DNA of 32,027 nt, from positions 186,337-218,363 of the forward strand of contig KB445791.1 of the NCBI GenBank assembly GCA_000320605.2, given 5' to 3'. Origin of the DNA: Gelatoporia subvermispora B. Taxonomy: Eukaryota > Basidiomycota > Agaricomycetes > Polyporales > Gelatoporiaceae. The translations under genes and the position numbers were made by a program. Under the pieces are notes generated by a model. It made no database searches and had not been told where the DNA came from. It saw only the letters and a list, made by a program, of their open reading frames with translations. This document shows, piece by piece, positions 9,921 to 21,129 of the stretch; within the stretch, counting starts at the first letter, position 1; each line of letters starts with the position of its first letter.

Positions 9921-12900
9921 ATGGCTGCGAGCGTTCTCGCTGGGCTGCTTCTTCTGCGATACTTCGTGTTTGCAACGCCCCCATCCGCATTTGAGCCAAA
10001 TGCCCTCCCAGAGAATACACTGACAAGTGAAACGGGCCATTCGCAGAACGTCTCAACATGTCCTGGTACGCGGTCTGCCATACAAGAACTTGCCACAACG
10101 TGCTTAAGACTCTTACACAGGATATACGTTGACTGGTCTGAAAGAGACGAGTTCTGGAATCACAGCGCACCTCAACCTGGCAGGTAATGCGTGCGACGCA
10201 TTCGGATCGGACATTGCGAACTTAACACTAGAAGTCACGCATGACACGAAGACCAGGTACAATACCTGCTCCTATCCAAGGTTTATATTGACATCCAGGA
10301 CTCTTAGACTCCATGTCAACATTTTCGATACCGCGCAAAACCAGTTCACGATACCGTCCTCCGTGATTGAGCTTGCAGGTCCAGACGACGATGTGCACAA
10401 AGAGACGTCCGACCTTGTCTTTAACTACGAGCCTTCCCCATTCGCATTTTGGATTACACGCCGCTCTGAGCCCGACGGGGCGCCTCTCTTCGACACCCGC
10501 ACCTCCTCGCTGCCGCCTACCCCCATCCCACCTATTGTCTCGAACGACAGCTCTACAGCATTCGACGGATTCCCACTCGTATTCGAGGATCAATACTTGC
10601 AGCTGACCTCCGCACTACCCTTTGATGCAAATGTCTATGGCTTGGGTGAAGCAGTTGCGAGCGCCGGATTTAGAAGAGACGTAGGAGCAAATGGCGGAAC
10701 AGGCACAATCCAGACACTATGGGCACGGGATGCTGCTGATCCAATCGATGGGAATATGTGCGTGGGCTACGCTCCATGAGGACAAGCGCTAATGATAGAG
10801 TGCATGGTACGCAGGTACGGTTCGCACCCATTCTACCTCGAGCATCGCTACAATTCAACGACGCACCGCTCTCAATCGCATGGAGTGTTTCACTTCAGGT
10901 ACAGTGTCAGTTGTTTGTGTCTCTACAACGTTTTGACGCCGCCCTAGCTCTGCAGGTTCTGACATCTTCTTGATGACGCCCCCATCGTCCCCTGTTTCGC
11001 TCATTCAGTATCGACTGATTGGAGGGACGCTGGACTTCTACTTCTTCTCCGGCCCGAGCTCTCAGGAAGTGGTAGAGCAATATGGTGCACTAATTGGCCT
11101 ACCGACATGGCAGCCGGCGTGGGGCTTCGGGTTTCATCTGTGTAGGTGGGGATACCATGACATCAACGTGACTAGGGAGCAAGTCGAGAATATGCGTGCA
11201 GCTGAGATACCCCTCGAAGGTAAATCATTACTTCATTCGGCAAATACTCTTACTGAACATCTTCTCACCACAGTCCAATGGAATGATATTGATTTATATC
11301 ACGCTGTACGAGACTTCACGACGGATCCGGTCACCTTCCCAGGGGAAGAGATGCGCGCATTCATCCAAAATTTGGTAAGCAGTCGTCTTGAGTCCTTTTG
11401 TCCACTTATGCAGCTCACCCTGCGATAGACGGCGAACCACCAGCATTACATTCCCATAGTGGATGCTGCAATCGCGAAGCAGGTCAACGATACAGATGTC
11501 GTATGTCCATCTTAAGCAGTCTCAACGCTCGTACTGAAGCACTATCGCACTAGTATGATCCCTATACACGAGGCGTGGAGCTGTGCGTTGTTTAACTCTT
11601 TCAATCCATGTGTGCTCATTGATGCAATACAGTGATACCTGGATCAAGAACCCGGACGGTTCCGAGTACGTTGGTCAGGTCTGGCCTGGATACACCGTAC
11701 GTTCTATTTTGCACTCATATGGAATCTCGAAATGTTTAGTCTATCCAACTTTATAGGTGTTCCCCGATTGGTTTGCGCCAAACACACTTGAGCTTTGGAC
11801 AGAAGCCCTGCAGAATTGGTCTGCTGCAGGCGTCGAGTTCTCCGGCCTATGGTTGGACATGAATGAGATATCTTCGTTCTGCAATGGCTCCTGGTACCTT
11901 GAATCATGACTTACTGGCTCTCAAAGAACGCTAACATTTGGTTCGCAGCGGTACCACAGCGAATATCAGCAACACCACTCAGCCCTCCATTCTGCCCGGT
12001 GATCCCGGCAATCTCGTCACGGAGTATCCCGAAGGGTGCGTAGAGTGATTACATCTGTCGTCGGCTGAAGTAAATGCCATACTCTGGTAGCTACAACGCG
12101 ACAATATCCGGCCCCAGTGGCAACATCACGGTCAATGGCACGTTGACCTTTGATGCTGGTGAAGTAACGACTACGTCGGTATTGACAAGGCGCGGTCTGG
12201 GTGAGGCTGTTGAAAAGGGTGTCAACTTGAATGACCCTCCGTATGCTCTACACAACGGTGCGCGCGAAGTCTTTTGAGTCTTCCTGTATATGCTAAGAGT
12301 AACTCGCAATAGGGAATGGTCCTCTCTGGGTATCTACCTTAGCGACAAACGCTACGCACGCCGGTGGCTTCGTTGAGCTAGACGTCCACAACATGTGGGG
12401 CATGATGGAGGAGAAGACCACACATCTAGCATTGCAAGCCCTCTATCCAACTAAACGTCCCTTCATCATTGCGCGCTCAACCTTCCCGAGCTCAGGTAAA
12501 TGGACAGGTCATTGGCTTGGCGACAACTTCAGCAAATGGCAGTATATACGCTTCAACATTCAGGGCGTTCTGCAGTTCCAGCTCTTCCAGATCCCGTTTG
12601 TCGGCGCCGATACCTGTGGCTTCAACGACAATACAGACGAGGAGCTCTGTAACCGCTGGATGCAACTTTCGGCATTCATGCCATTCTACCGGAATCACAA
12701 TGAGCGCGAAGCGCTCTCACAGGAACCGTACCGATGGGATAGCGTAGCGAATGCTTCGCGAACCGCGATCAGCATCCGGTACTCTCTCCTTCCCTACTGG
12801 GTGCGTTAATTCCGGACGTTTATCCTACGTGGGAGCTCACGAAAAGTACACCTCAGTATACGCTCTTTGCGAATGCATCAATGCGCGGAACCCCACCTGT

Positions 12901-13596
12901 CCGGGCCCTCTTCTTCGAATTTCCCGATGAACCTGAGCTGTTTGCCGTTGATACTCAATATCTTGTTGGATCTGATATCCTCGTCACTCCGGTATTAACC
13001 CCGAATGTGTCAACAGTGGACGGTGGGTTCAATTACAACTCTTCACGCCACCAGAGTCCTGACGGGATGTATCAGGCATATTTCCGGGTCAGGGCCGCGT
13101 TATATGGCGCGACTGGTATACACACGAGGTCGTGAATGCCACACCCAGCACTCCAGCTACGCTATCTGCGCCACTCGGCCACATAAATGTACATATTCGG
13201 GATGGCTCAGCTCTGCTCCTTCATGCGCAGCCTGCGTACACAATTAACGAGACGCGATCGGGACCGTACTCCCTCTTGGTCTCGCAGGCCGCGGATGGAT
13301 ACGCCTTCGGGACGGCATATATCGATGACGGCGAGACCATCCCACCGACCCCAAATCGGACCGTGATGATCCATTCGCAGCGTGGAGAGATTCGTCTGCA
13401 GAGCTGGGGAGACTATGACATCACCCAGAAGTTGACGACAGTCACGGTGCTCGGAGCGGCGCAGACTACGCCGGAACGCGTGCTCATTCAAGGAAACACC
13501 GCACGTAGCTGGGAATTTGACGAGAGAATACAAAGGCTAGTCATATCTGACCTGGTAATAGACCTGAACGAGCCTGTTCAGGTCTCGTGGGCGTAA
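9921..13596 (+). CDS. Secreted alpha-glucosidase, glycoside hydrolase family 31 (copy 1)
   Basis: Fifteen exons (9921-10065, 10121-10256, 10308-10757, 10815-10898, 10948-11219, 11274-11374, 11429-11500, 11554-11582, 11633-11696, 11757-11893, 11949-12035, 12091-12257, 12313-12800, 12857-13022, 13076-13596) give 972 residues with no stop. All 14 introns are GT..AG, 49-57 nt. Order: signal peptide (about 1-20), N-terminal beta domain with LHVNIFDTAQ, (beta/alpha)8 barrel, C-terminal beta domains. GLWLDMNE holds the nucleophile Asp485. GHWLGDN holds the expected acid/base Asp652. GADTCGF..LCNRW..FMPFYRNH is the second family signature. GH31 alpha-glucosidases release glucose from non-reducing alpha-1,4 ends of maltose and starch fragments; exact substrate is not readable here. 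Many N-x-S/T sites fit secretion. An in-frame ATG at 9912 would add three residues; 9921 matches the start of the paralogue. Confidence 0.93.
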
Positions 13597-14576
13597 CCTT
13601 CGGGGATAGCTGGGGCAATGCAGGGAAGAAAACGGATAGTAAGAATGCATCATATATCTCATGTATCCCGTAAGCAGATGGCTTTCGTGGCGCTCGAGAA
13701 ATGCCTCATGTTGTGCTGCTTAGGACGACTGCGGCGAGGGAAAATCGGGAGCATTTGCTGCCACATGACCGCACCAGTCGTCGACGATTTTGCAAAAACG
13801 GGTGTTATATATGCTGTGTGTCATGTATCCCTCCCGAGAACGCAATGATGCAAATGGTTGCTGATGCATGAGAACGCTCCGCATGGATGATTGACGGTCA
13901 ACTGATCGAGCAAGTACGTTGAGTCTCCAAGTTGTTTACCTCCGAAGTTGTCTATTTCAGGCATACCTCTCAAGACAACCGTGATACTTCAATCGCAGTG
14001 AGGCGCGGAATTCGGGTCTGCTTCATAAATTGATCGGAGCATACGCGCGGGATTGGCAGCCGCTTTGGGTGATGGCTCCCCACTTTCAGTGCGACACATG
14101 TGAATCGATGACGGCGAATTTGTCTCGTCCGAGGACATGCCCTCCACGATTCATTCAACTATATTCTATTTCCAACTATGCGGTGACTTGCATAACAACC
14201 ATTCGCAAATAGTACTGACTGAATGGTGACCAGAACTGCATTATACGGTGCGCATTTCGGAGTAATCAATTCAATGAGACGATCGACCAGTGACATGCAG
14301 CTCACGATGGACAGACCTGTCTGCTGCTTGTCACTATCAGCCTTGTTGTGTTCCTTCACGATCACAAGCAAGCACGATGTACACGTTTCGAACCTCCTCA
14401 TTCTCCCTGCCCCACACTCCACAAAGGGTCCGCTGTGCTTCCTTACCTCCCCCTGGGGGTTTCAAGCACATATGTCATCAAAATGGGGTACATGCTTCAG
14501 TCTCTTGATGGTGACAATCAACACCAGATCCCAGGAGTATTGTGTACCTCAGCGCACATGACACTGCGTGAACATG
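13597..14576. other. Intergenic between GH31 gene 1 and hydrophobin 2
   Basis: No gene is recognised. Short frames of 60-112 codons on both strands carry no motif. It should contain the GH31 3' untranslated region and the hydrophobin 2 upstream region. Confidence 0.45.
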
Positions 14577-14584
14577 TATAAAAG
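14577..14584 (+). promoter_or_regulatory. TATA box of hydrophobin 2
   Basis: TATAAAAG lies 77 bp upstream of the ATG at 14654, the same spacing as in the other hydrophobin genes of the window. Confidence 0.65.
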
Positions 14585-14653
14585 GCCTGAAGCCCTCCCA
14601 ATAAATCCTCAGGACATAGTCACCGCTGTTCTAACAATCGCATCGTACTCACA

Positions 14654-15073
14654 ATGAAGTTCGCCATCATCGCTACTTTCACCGCTCTTGCCACCCTTGC
14701 TGCCGCCACCCCCACCTCGGGCGTATCCAGCGATGCCTGCTGCCAGCAGGTCGGCGCTGCGAGCAGCGCTCCCATCGCCAACGTGCTCGGGGGCCTCGGT
14801 GTCGTGATTCAAGACATCACTGCCATCGTCGGAGTGAACTGCTCCCCGATCACTGTCATCGGAATTGGCAGTGGCAACGCCTGGTGAGCTCTTGCCACAG
14901 CTATAGACCCCTGCAGTTAGCCTGATAGCTGGGATAGCTCTGGCACCACCGTCTCTTGCTCCAGCAACGAGTGTAACTATATAATTGACCACCACTCTAC
15001 ATTCCCGTCCTAATTGTTCTGCCTCATAGTGGGCGGCCTTGTTCAGATCGGCTGCGTTCCCATCACCCTCTGA
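14654..15073 (+). CDS. Hydrophobin 2, class I-like, six-cysteine variant
   Basis: Three exons (14654-14883, 14938-14972, 15030-15073) give 102 residues. Exons 2 and 3 are 35 and 44 nt, exactly as in hydrophobin 1, and the introns (54 and 57 nt) interrupt the same codons. The signal peptide is MKFAIIATFTALATLAAA. Cysteines are at 29-30, 63, 77, 84 and 97, with spacing identical to hydrophobin 1. C1 is missing and C6 is Ser83. The stretch GVVIQDITAIVGVNCSPIT is nearly the same as in hydrophobin 1, so these two are the closest pair. It sits between the two GH31 genes, near the centre of the inverted duplication, and reads in the direction of GH31 copy 1. It should be secreted and self-assemble at surfaces if it acts like other class I members; six cysteines would allow three disulfides instead of four. 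Confidence 0.9.
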
Positions 15074-16145
15074 AGCCTCGTTGGTACAAGGACTAGCACG
15101 ACATTATGTGGCCGGGCACCAGGACTTGTATGTGAATTGTAGGATGAAGGAAGTACGCTGGATATTGGGAGATTGTGATACATGAGTAGGGAGATTGACC
15201 TGACATGTATGAGTTTCATGGAGAAAATGAAGAAAACCCACATCATGACCTGCAAAATGTTGCGACTAAATGCCTACGTGCTCGAGATGTCACCAAATCC
15301 AGGGGAATTGTTGGCTCGCAAACGGAGGAGGATAGATAACCTGTTTCGAGACCACGACGTACGGGCACACCCATCTGGAAGTTAACGCTTAATCTTCACC
15401 TCGCCAGACATGAAGCCAAAGCATCGCAGACCCGAAGAACCGTTGTCTCATTGTTTCATATTGGTGCTGCGCCTCGTCTACAGACATATTCGAAACAACG
15501 CAGGACGCCCCTCCTCGTTTGTCCCACCAATTTCCTGGTCACCATTCGAGCGATTACCTGAATGCAACCCGCTGTGAATGAGCAGAAGGCGGGGACCTCT
15601 CAAGATAGAACGGCTACTGCATCAGTAGTTAGATGCACAATATATCATACAGACACAGTCTTATACAACTCCTGTAGTGGAGGGGCCTGATGTGACGAGT
15701 CCGACAAGTTTAGATGCAGCTTATAGCGAGCAGCGTGGAAGTCCCGAGAATTGGCGGCTCGGAGTCGAGCGCTCTGCATATACGATGAGCTACTCTGACT
15801 CTTTCCTCCTTCTGCTATCCCGGATGTCTTGATATCTTGAGTGAGCTACATTTTGCGCCGCTGTATCATCTGTGAATAATTATTGAAACAACAATTACTA
15901 CATTTGTAAGTGGCTTCTGAAATGTCATCTGATTATGGTATCCATACACGATACCTGGAACGAGGTGTCTAACAGGCCGCAGTCGACTTAAATCTCTGAA
16001 TTCGACTGGTGTTAGCCGCAACGAACATACCGAGCTCTGACAGTATGGAGAGACTAGAGTAGGCTTGTACGAAACAATTTAAGAGTGTCTATTTCGTGGT
16101 GCGTAGAATTATATTGGGGCAACCATATAGTTTCCGTACCGGACG
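15074..16145. other. Intergenic between hydrophobin 2 and the 3' end of GH31 gene 2
   Basis: No gene is recognised in this 1.07 kb. Both neighbours end into it, so it should hold two 3' untranslated regions in opposite directions. No tandem repeat or obvious hairpin was seen. Confidence 0.45.
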
Positions 16146-19100
16146 TTATGCCCAGGATATTGTGATAGGCTCATTTAAATCGAGCTCTAGCCCCGATAAC
16201 ACTAATCGATTCAAACCTTCGTCAAACGTCCACCCCCTCACATCACTCCCTTGCACCAAGACTCGCTCCGGTTTTGCCTGTGCCGCTCCTAGAACAGTGA
16301 CATTCGTCAAGCGTTGCGAGATGTCGAAGTCGCCATGACTCTGCAGATGCAGTTCTCCACGCTGCGCAGTTATTGTCAACGTCCGATTCGGTGTGGGCGG
16401 AATAGTCTCTCCGTCATCCAGGTATGCCGTTCCGAATGCATAGCCGTCTGTGGCTTGGGAAACGAGGAGCGCGAAAGGCCCAGATCTCGTCTCGTGGACG
16501 GTGTAAGCAGGCGCAGCGTGCAAAAGTAGCGCAGAGCCGTCTCGGATGTGTACAGGAATGTGCCCGAGAGGGGCGTCAATTGTCGTTCGTACACCGGGAG
16601 TTGCGTTGACGACTTCGTGGGTGTACCAATCACGCCAGGTCACACGGCCTTGTCCTGGGAAGAAAGCTGTGGACGTGAGAGTCAAGATGATCATCATATA
16701 TGGTGACTGAACTCAGCGTACCATCGACTGTAGAGACATTTGGTGTTAGCACAGGCGAAACGAGGATGTTGCGCCCAACGAGGAACTGCTCGTCAACAGA
16801 GAAAAGCTCAGGTTCATCGGGAAAATCGAAGAAAAGGGCATGGACTGGCGGAGTGCCATGTATAGACGCATTGGAAAACAGGGTGTACTATGCCAAGACC
16901 GCGCATCAGTTTACTGCCGATCTCAAGATAACACATAAGCATACCCAGTAAGGAAGCATCGAATACCGGATGCTGATTGCGATGCGCGACGCCTCTGCAA
17001 CACTGTCCCAGCGATAGGGCTCTTGAGACAATGCAGTCTTCTGGTTATGGTTCCTATAGAACGGCATGAACGCTGAGAGTTGCATCCACCTGTTGCAGAG
17101 CTCCTCGTCCGTATTTCCCATGAAACCGCACGTGTCCGCGCCTACAAACGGGATCTGGAACAGCTGGAACTGCAGCGCGCCTTGGATATTGAAATGCATG
17201 TACTGCCACTTGCTGTAATTGTCCCCAAGCCAGTGTCCGGTCCATCTGCCAGAACTCGGGAAAGTCGAGCGACTGATTTGCACGGGGCGCTTTCCTAGAT
17301 GAAGAGTCTGGAGAGCAAGATGCGTGGCACGTTCCTCCATCAAGCCCCACATATTGTGCGTGTCGAGCTCAACGAAGCCATTCGCGTGTGTCGCATTCGT
17401 AGCGATGGTATGAACCCATAACGGGCCAAAACCTGCAAGATCAATCAGCTACTGACCTGACCTACGACTGCTCAAAGGTATACCATTGTGAAGAGCGTAC
17501 GGAGGGGAGTTCAGGTTCGCACCTGGCTGGACAGCATCGCCCAGCCCGCGCTTCCGCAGACTAGGGAGACTGGCCACGCTGGTTGACGCTCCTTGTCCAA
17601 AGGTGAGGGTGCCATTCACGGTGATATTGCCGCTCGGCCCCGATACCGTCGAGTTGTACCTACGAGCTCGTTGGTAACGGATTCCCATCTGACGAGTCAA
17701 CAAGAGCTCACCCCTCGGGGTAATCTGTAACAAGGTTCCCCGGGTCGCCTGGCAGAAGGATGGGTAGCGAGGTATCGCTGAGGTTTGCTCCAGTGCCGCT
17801 ACCCCGATGCGGTGAGACACGATGACTTCGGTTCACGCAAAACTCGTGCGACGTACCACGAGCCATTGCAGAATGAGGATATTTCGTTCATGTCCAGCCA
17901 GATGCCAGAGAAATTCAGGCCACTCGCAGACCAATTTCCCAGCGCCTCAGTCCAATACTCGACAGCATTGTCTGCAAACCAGTCCGGGAACACCTTGTAG
18001 AATTGACATTGCTATGAGATCGTGCTGTATGCAGAAGCACGTGGGACTCACGGTGTAGCCAGGCCACACCTGACCTACATATTCTGACCCATCGGGATTC
18101 TTGATCCAGACGTCACTGTCAAGTGGTATCAGTATCGTTTTTGCTCAGTCTGCGAGCAGAGCGATGGCCTACAGCTCTACGCCTCGAGTATATGGATCAT
18201 ACTGTGAATGACCAGTCAGTGACATGCAGCTATTGTTTAACGAGATCAAGAAGTACAATATCAGATGCGTTGCCTTGCACTGCGACTGCAGCATCAACGA
18301 TCGGAATGTAGTGTTGATGGTTAGCAGTCTGCGACGGTATCAAATTAGTACCGATTCTGTCATTCCAACCAGTAGGACGTGCCAACTCATCAATAAATGC
18401 CTTCATTTCATCTATCGGGAATGTTACTGGGTCTGTCGTGAAGTCGCGTACTGCATGATACAAATCGATATCGTTCCACATGACTGCGCAGTTCTATGAG
18501 CTTATGCTCTGCATGAGTAAATTTTGACGATCGCTGACCTTCCAGCGGAATACCCGCCGCTCGCATATTGTCGACTTGCTCCTTTGTCTCGTTCACGTCG
18601 TGATAGCCCCACCTGCATAGGTGGAACCCAAAACTCCATGCTGGCTGCCACGTTGGTAGACCAATCAGCGCGCCGTATTGCTCCACAACCTCCTGCGAGC
18701 TCGGCCCAGAGAAGAAGTAGAAGTCAAGTGTGCCGCCAACAAGCCTATATTGCACGAGAGAGACCGGCGATGAGGAAGGTGTGAGAAGGAGGGTATCGGA
18801 GCCGGCTGCACTAGTTGGACATGAGTAAATCAGGATGACCCAAAGGAAGAATGAGGCGTACCTGAAATGGAAGACGCCATGAGACTGAGAGCGATGTGTG
18901 GTCGCATTGTATCGATGCTCCAAGTAGAAGGGGTGCGAGCCGTACCTGTATCCGAGCCGTCAGCCCCCAAATGAATATAAGAAGACATTCTGCGCACATG
19001 TTGCCGTCGATAGGGTCGGCATCGTCCCGAGCCCACATCGTCTGAATCGTCCCCACTCCGCCACTCGTCCCGACGTCCCGCCTGAAACCCGAGCTAGCAA

Positions 19101-19850
19101 CTGCCTCTCCCAGTCCATAGATGTTTGCGTCCAGAGGAAGAGCCGAAGTAAGCTGCAAGTACTGATCCTCAAACACGAGAGGAAACCCGTCAAGCGCAGT
19201 CGAACTATCATCCGGGATCACGGGCTGTATGGGCGTCTCTGGAAGCGAGGACGCGCGAGTGTCGAAGAGCGGCTGTGCGTCCAGTTCGGAGCGTCGCGTG
19301 ATCCAAAATGCAAATGGCGAGGCTTCGTAGTTAAAGACGAGGTCGGAAGTGTCCTTGTGTGCGCCGCCGTCTGGCCCGGCGACTGGGATGACGGATGGGG
19401 GGATCGTGAATTGCACTTGCGCGGTATCGAAAATGTTAACATGGAGTCTTGTTCGAGTCAGCATCGTGAGCACGAGATAATTACCAGCAGCCACACCTCG
19501 TCTGCGTGTCGTATGTCACTTGTAACGTGAGGTTAGCGATGTCTTGACCGAATGCGTTGCACGCCTCTCCTGCCAAATTAAGGAGCGCAGTGATGCCCGA
19601 GCTCGTCTCCTTCAGGTCAGACAGGTTATACCCTAGTAATCTGGTCACTGAGTAGCCCGGTACGGGTCGGCACCACATACTCACCCGGACATTTAGAGAC
19701 GTTGAGCGACGGTGTAGTGTTAGCAACGAGTGTAGTAGTCGTGAATACGTCCGGCCCGGCGATATCTTCGAAGTCGTCAAAACCGGATGGAAGCATGCCA
19801 AAAGCATAAGTTCGAAGAAGTAGCAGGCCGGCAACCACGCTCGCTGCCAT
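16146..19850 (-). CDS. Secreted alpha-glucosidase, glycoside hydrolase family 31 (copy 2)
   Basis: Fifteen exons on the minus strand (19850-19685, 19632-19497, 19447-18998, 18945-18862, 18810-18539, 18483-18383, 18328-18257, 18201-18173, 18115-18052, 17993-17857, 17798-17712, 17659-17484, 17432-16945, 16887-16722, 16666-16146) give 982 residues with no stop. Thirteen exon lengths equal those of copy 1; exon 1 is 21 nt and exon 12 is 9 nt longer. GIWLDMNE holds the nucleophile Asp492, and GHWLGDN the expected acid/base Asp662. GADTCGF..LCNRW..FMPFYRNH is intact, so the enzyme should be active. The frame extends upstream to an ATG at 19976, but that lies before the TATA box and is not matched in copy 1; the start at 19850 (MAASVVAGLLLL) is. 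Intron 6 (18382-18329, 54 nt) begins GC instead of GT and has no in-frame stop, so retention would insert 18 residues. Function is as for copy 1. Confidence 0.92.
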
Positions 19851-19907
19851 GCTCAGTGTCCAGATAGAGAGAAGAGGAGGCAGCGAGATACGGCCGAAAA
19901 GTGCCCT

Positions 19908-19916
19908 CTTATATCG
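19908..19916 (-). promoter_or_regulatory. TATA box of GH31 gene 2
   Basis: The minus strand reads GATATAAG about 60 bp before the chosen ATG at 19850. It aligns with the TATA box of copy 1 and argues against the longer start at 19976, which would lie upstream of it. Confidence 0.6.
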
Positions 19917-20925
19917 CCTCTTTGCACCAGTCGGCAGCATGATTGGTTCTGGTTCCTCTGAACCGAGAGGCAACATGGTCGGTCACGCCGTAAGAAGGGG
20001 GGAAGAGGGGATCAAGAAGCCGCCATAACGGCCGGGAAGAACGAGAGCGATGCGCGCCTTGACGTACACGGTGGCGGCAATTGACTCCCATGACCAGCTG
20101 GCGCCTTCCAAGAGTAACGCAAAGCACCCATTCCGATTGGACCTGCATGCATATCGACGGCCGATGGACACCGCAACGCGTTAGATGGTCTTCAACAAAA
20201 ACAAAAATGCTGGGTCATCCAGAAGACCGCTGAGACGACATAACGCGAGAGCGAGTTGAGGACCTGGATGCAGGACAAGATCAGGGGTGACGCGGTGTTC
20301 GCAGCGCATGGAAGCTCATATGGGCGCTTGGAGTCTATCCTAAAGCGCTCGTGCCCACCCCGTGAGTCGTGTGGCGGATGCGGTAATGCATTTTCTGTAG
20401 CAGCAGGGAACCACGTCCAAATCCCATATGTCTGACAGCTGGAGGTGCGAGCGGCCGAATTCTTCCAAGGACGGCACGGAGAGTGCTGACACGCAAAGGG
20501 CAATATGCCAGCTTCCTACGGGCAGCATATAGGTGTGACTTCGGAAATGTCAACGAGTCGTATATCAGTTGACCAGGAATAAGAATGGTCGGTACGCGGA
20601 GGTTTACACGCTGTCTTCGACAATTATGTACTTCTGCGAATTTCAAAAAGCCAACCTTCGTCGCATTCCGGGCGAATGTAGAATGGCAGTCCAATGAACC
20701 TCAAATAGCCTGTACGTGTCCCATGGCCTAGCACACACCCATAGCCTGAAGCGAGACTGGAATACAGCCGAGGTGATTGATGCTGTTGTATGTCCGCAAT
20801 GGGGTTCCTTATCAGGAATAGTGAAGTCCAGAAATCGCCCTCAATGGTCTTGCTCAAGACAGCTGGGCCAGTACCACTATGAAACATAGAACTGTAAGCA
20901 CAATCTGATATCTGAACGCCTCTCT
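19917..20925. other. Intergenic between GH31 gene 2 and the hydrophobin relic
   Basis: No gene is recognised. Minus-strand frames of about 60-120 codons are present but show no family motif. A possible trace of a second hydrophobin exon (an SGT..VLS reading near 20850-20880) is too weak to call. Confidence 0.4.
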
Positions 20926-21129
20926 CTAGCTTACAGTACCACAGAGAGTCTCTGGTGGCTCGAAAGTAACAGGGAGGTACCCGGTACTGACGACGACATT
21001 GGCATCGCTGATGACTGCCCCCAACGCACCGAGAGGTTTCGCAATAGCATCGCTGTCGGCGATTTTGATAGTACTCCGGCGTTCGGCACCAGTGTCGTCC
21101 CTCTCAGCGGGGTTGGCGGTAGCAAGCAT
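20926..21129 (-). pseudogene. Hydrophobin relic with the CC pair and C4 replaced
   Basis: A 67-codon frame aligns without gaps over its central part to exon 1 of the intact hydrophobins here. ADSDAIAKPLGALGAVISDA matches the ADSDPIATVLKGLGVVVQDI region of hydrophobin 1, and STGYLPVTF matches GVNCSPITV. The conserved CC pair reads Arg-Arg and the NC of C4 reads Gly-Tyr. Each of these Cys changes needs only one transition (TGC to CGC or CGG-type codons, TGC to TAC). The frame ends LCGTVS and a stop, where the intact genes have C5-SGTTVS. No signal peptide is in frame, though LATLTILTL in another frame just upstream may be its shifted remnant. Exons 2 and 3 are not recognisable. It sits upstream of GH31 copy 2 exactly as hydrophobin 1 sits upstream of copy 1. 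Without cysteines it cannot fold as a hydrophobin. Confidence 0.6.

Larger units (their letters stand above)
8561..21129. repeat. Inverted duplication of a hydrophobin-GH31 block
   Basis: The left arm (8561-13596, plus strand) is hydrophobin 1 followed by GH31 copy 1. The right arm (21129-16146, minus strand) is a hydrophobin relic followed by GH31 copy 2. The gaps between hydrophobin and GH31 start are 918 bp and 1076 bp. Gene order, orientation, intron positions and TATA placement agree. The proteins have diverged clearly, so the event is not recent. Hydrophobin 2 lies in the roughly 2.5 kb spacer. Confidence 0.75.

Noticed and set aside
19851..19976. N-terminal extension of GH31 copy 2 to an upstream in-frame ATG (42 more residues)
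   Set aside because: The ATG lies upstream of the TATA box conserved with copy 1, and copy 1 has no such extension. The internal start gives a clean signal peptide.
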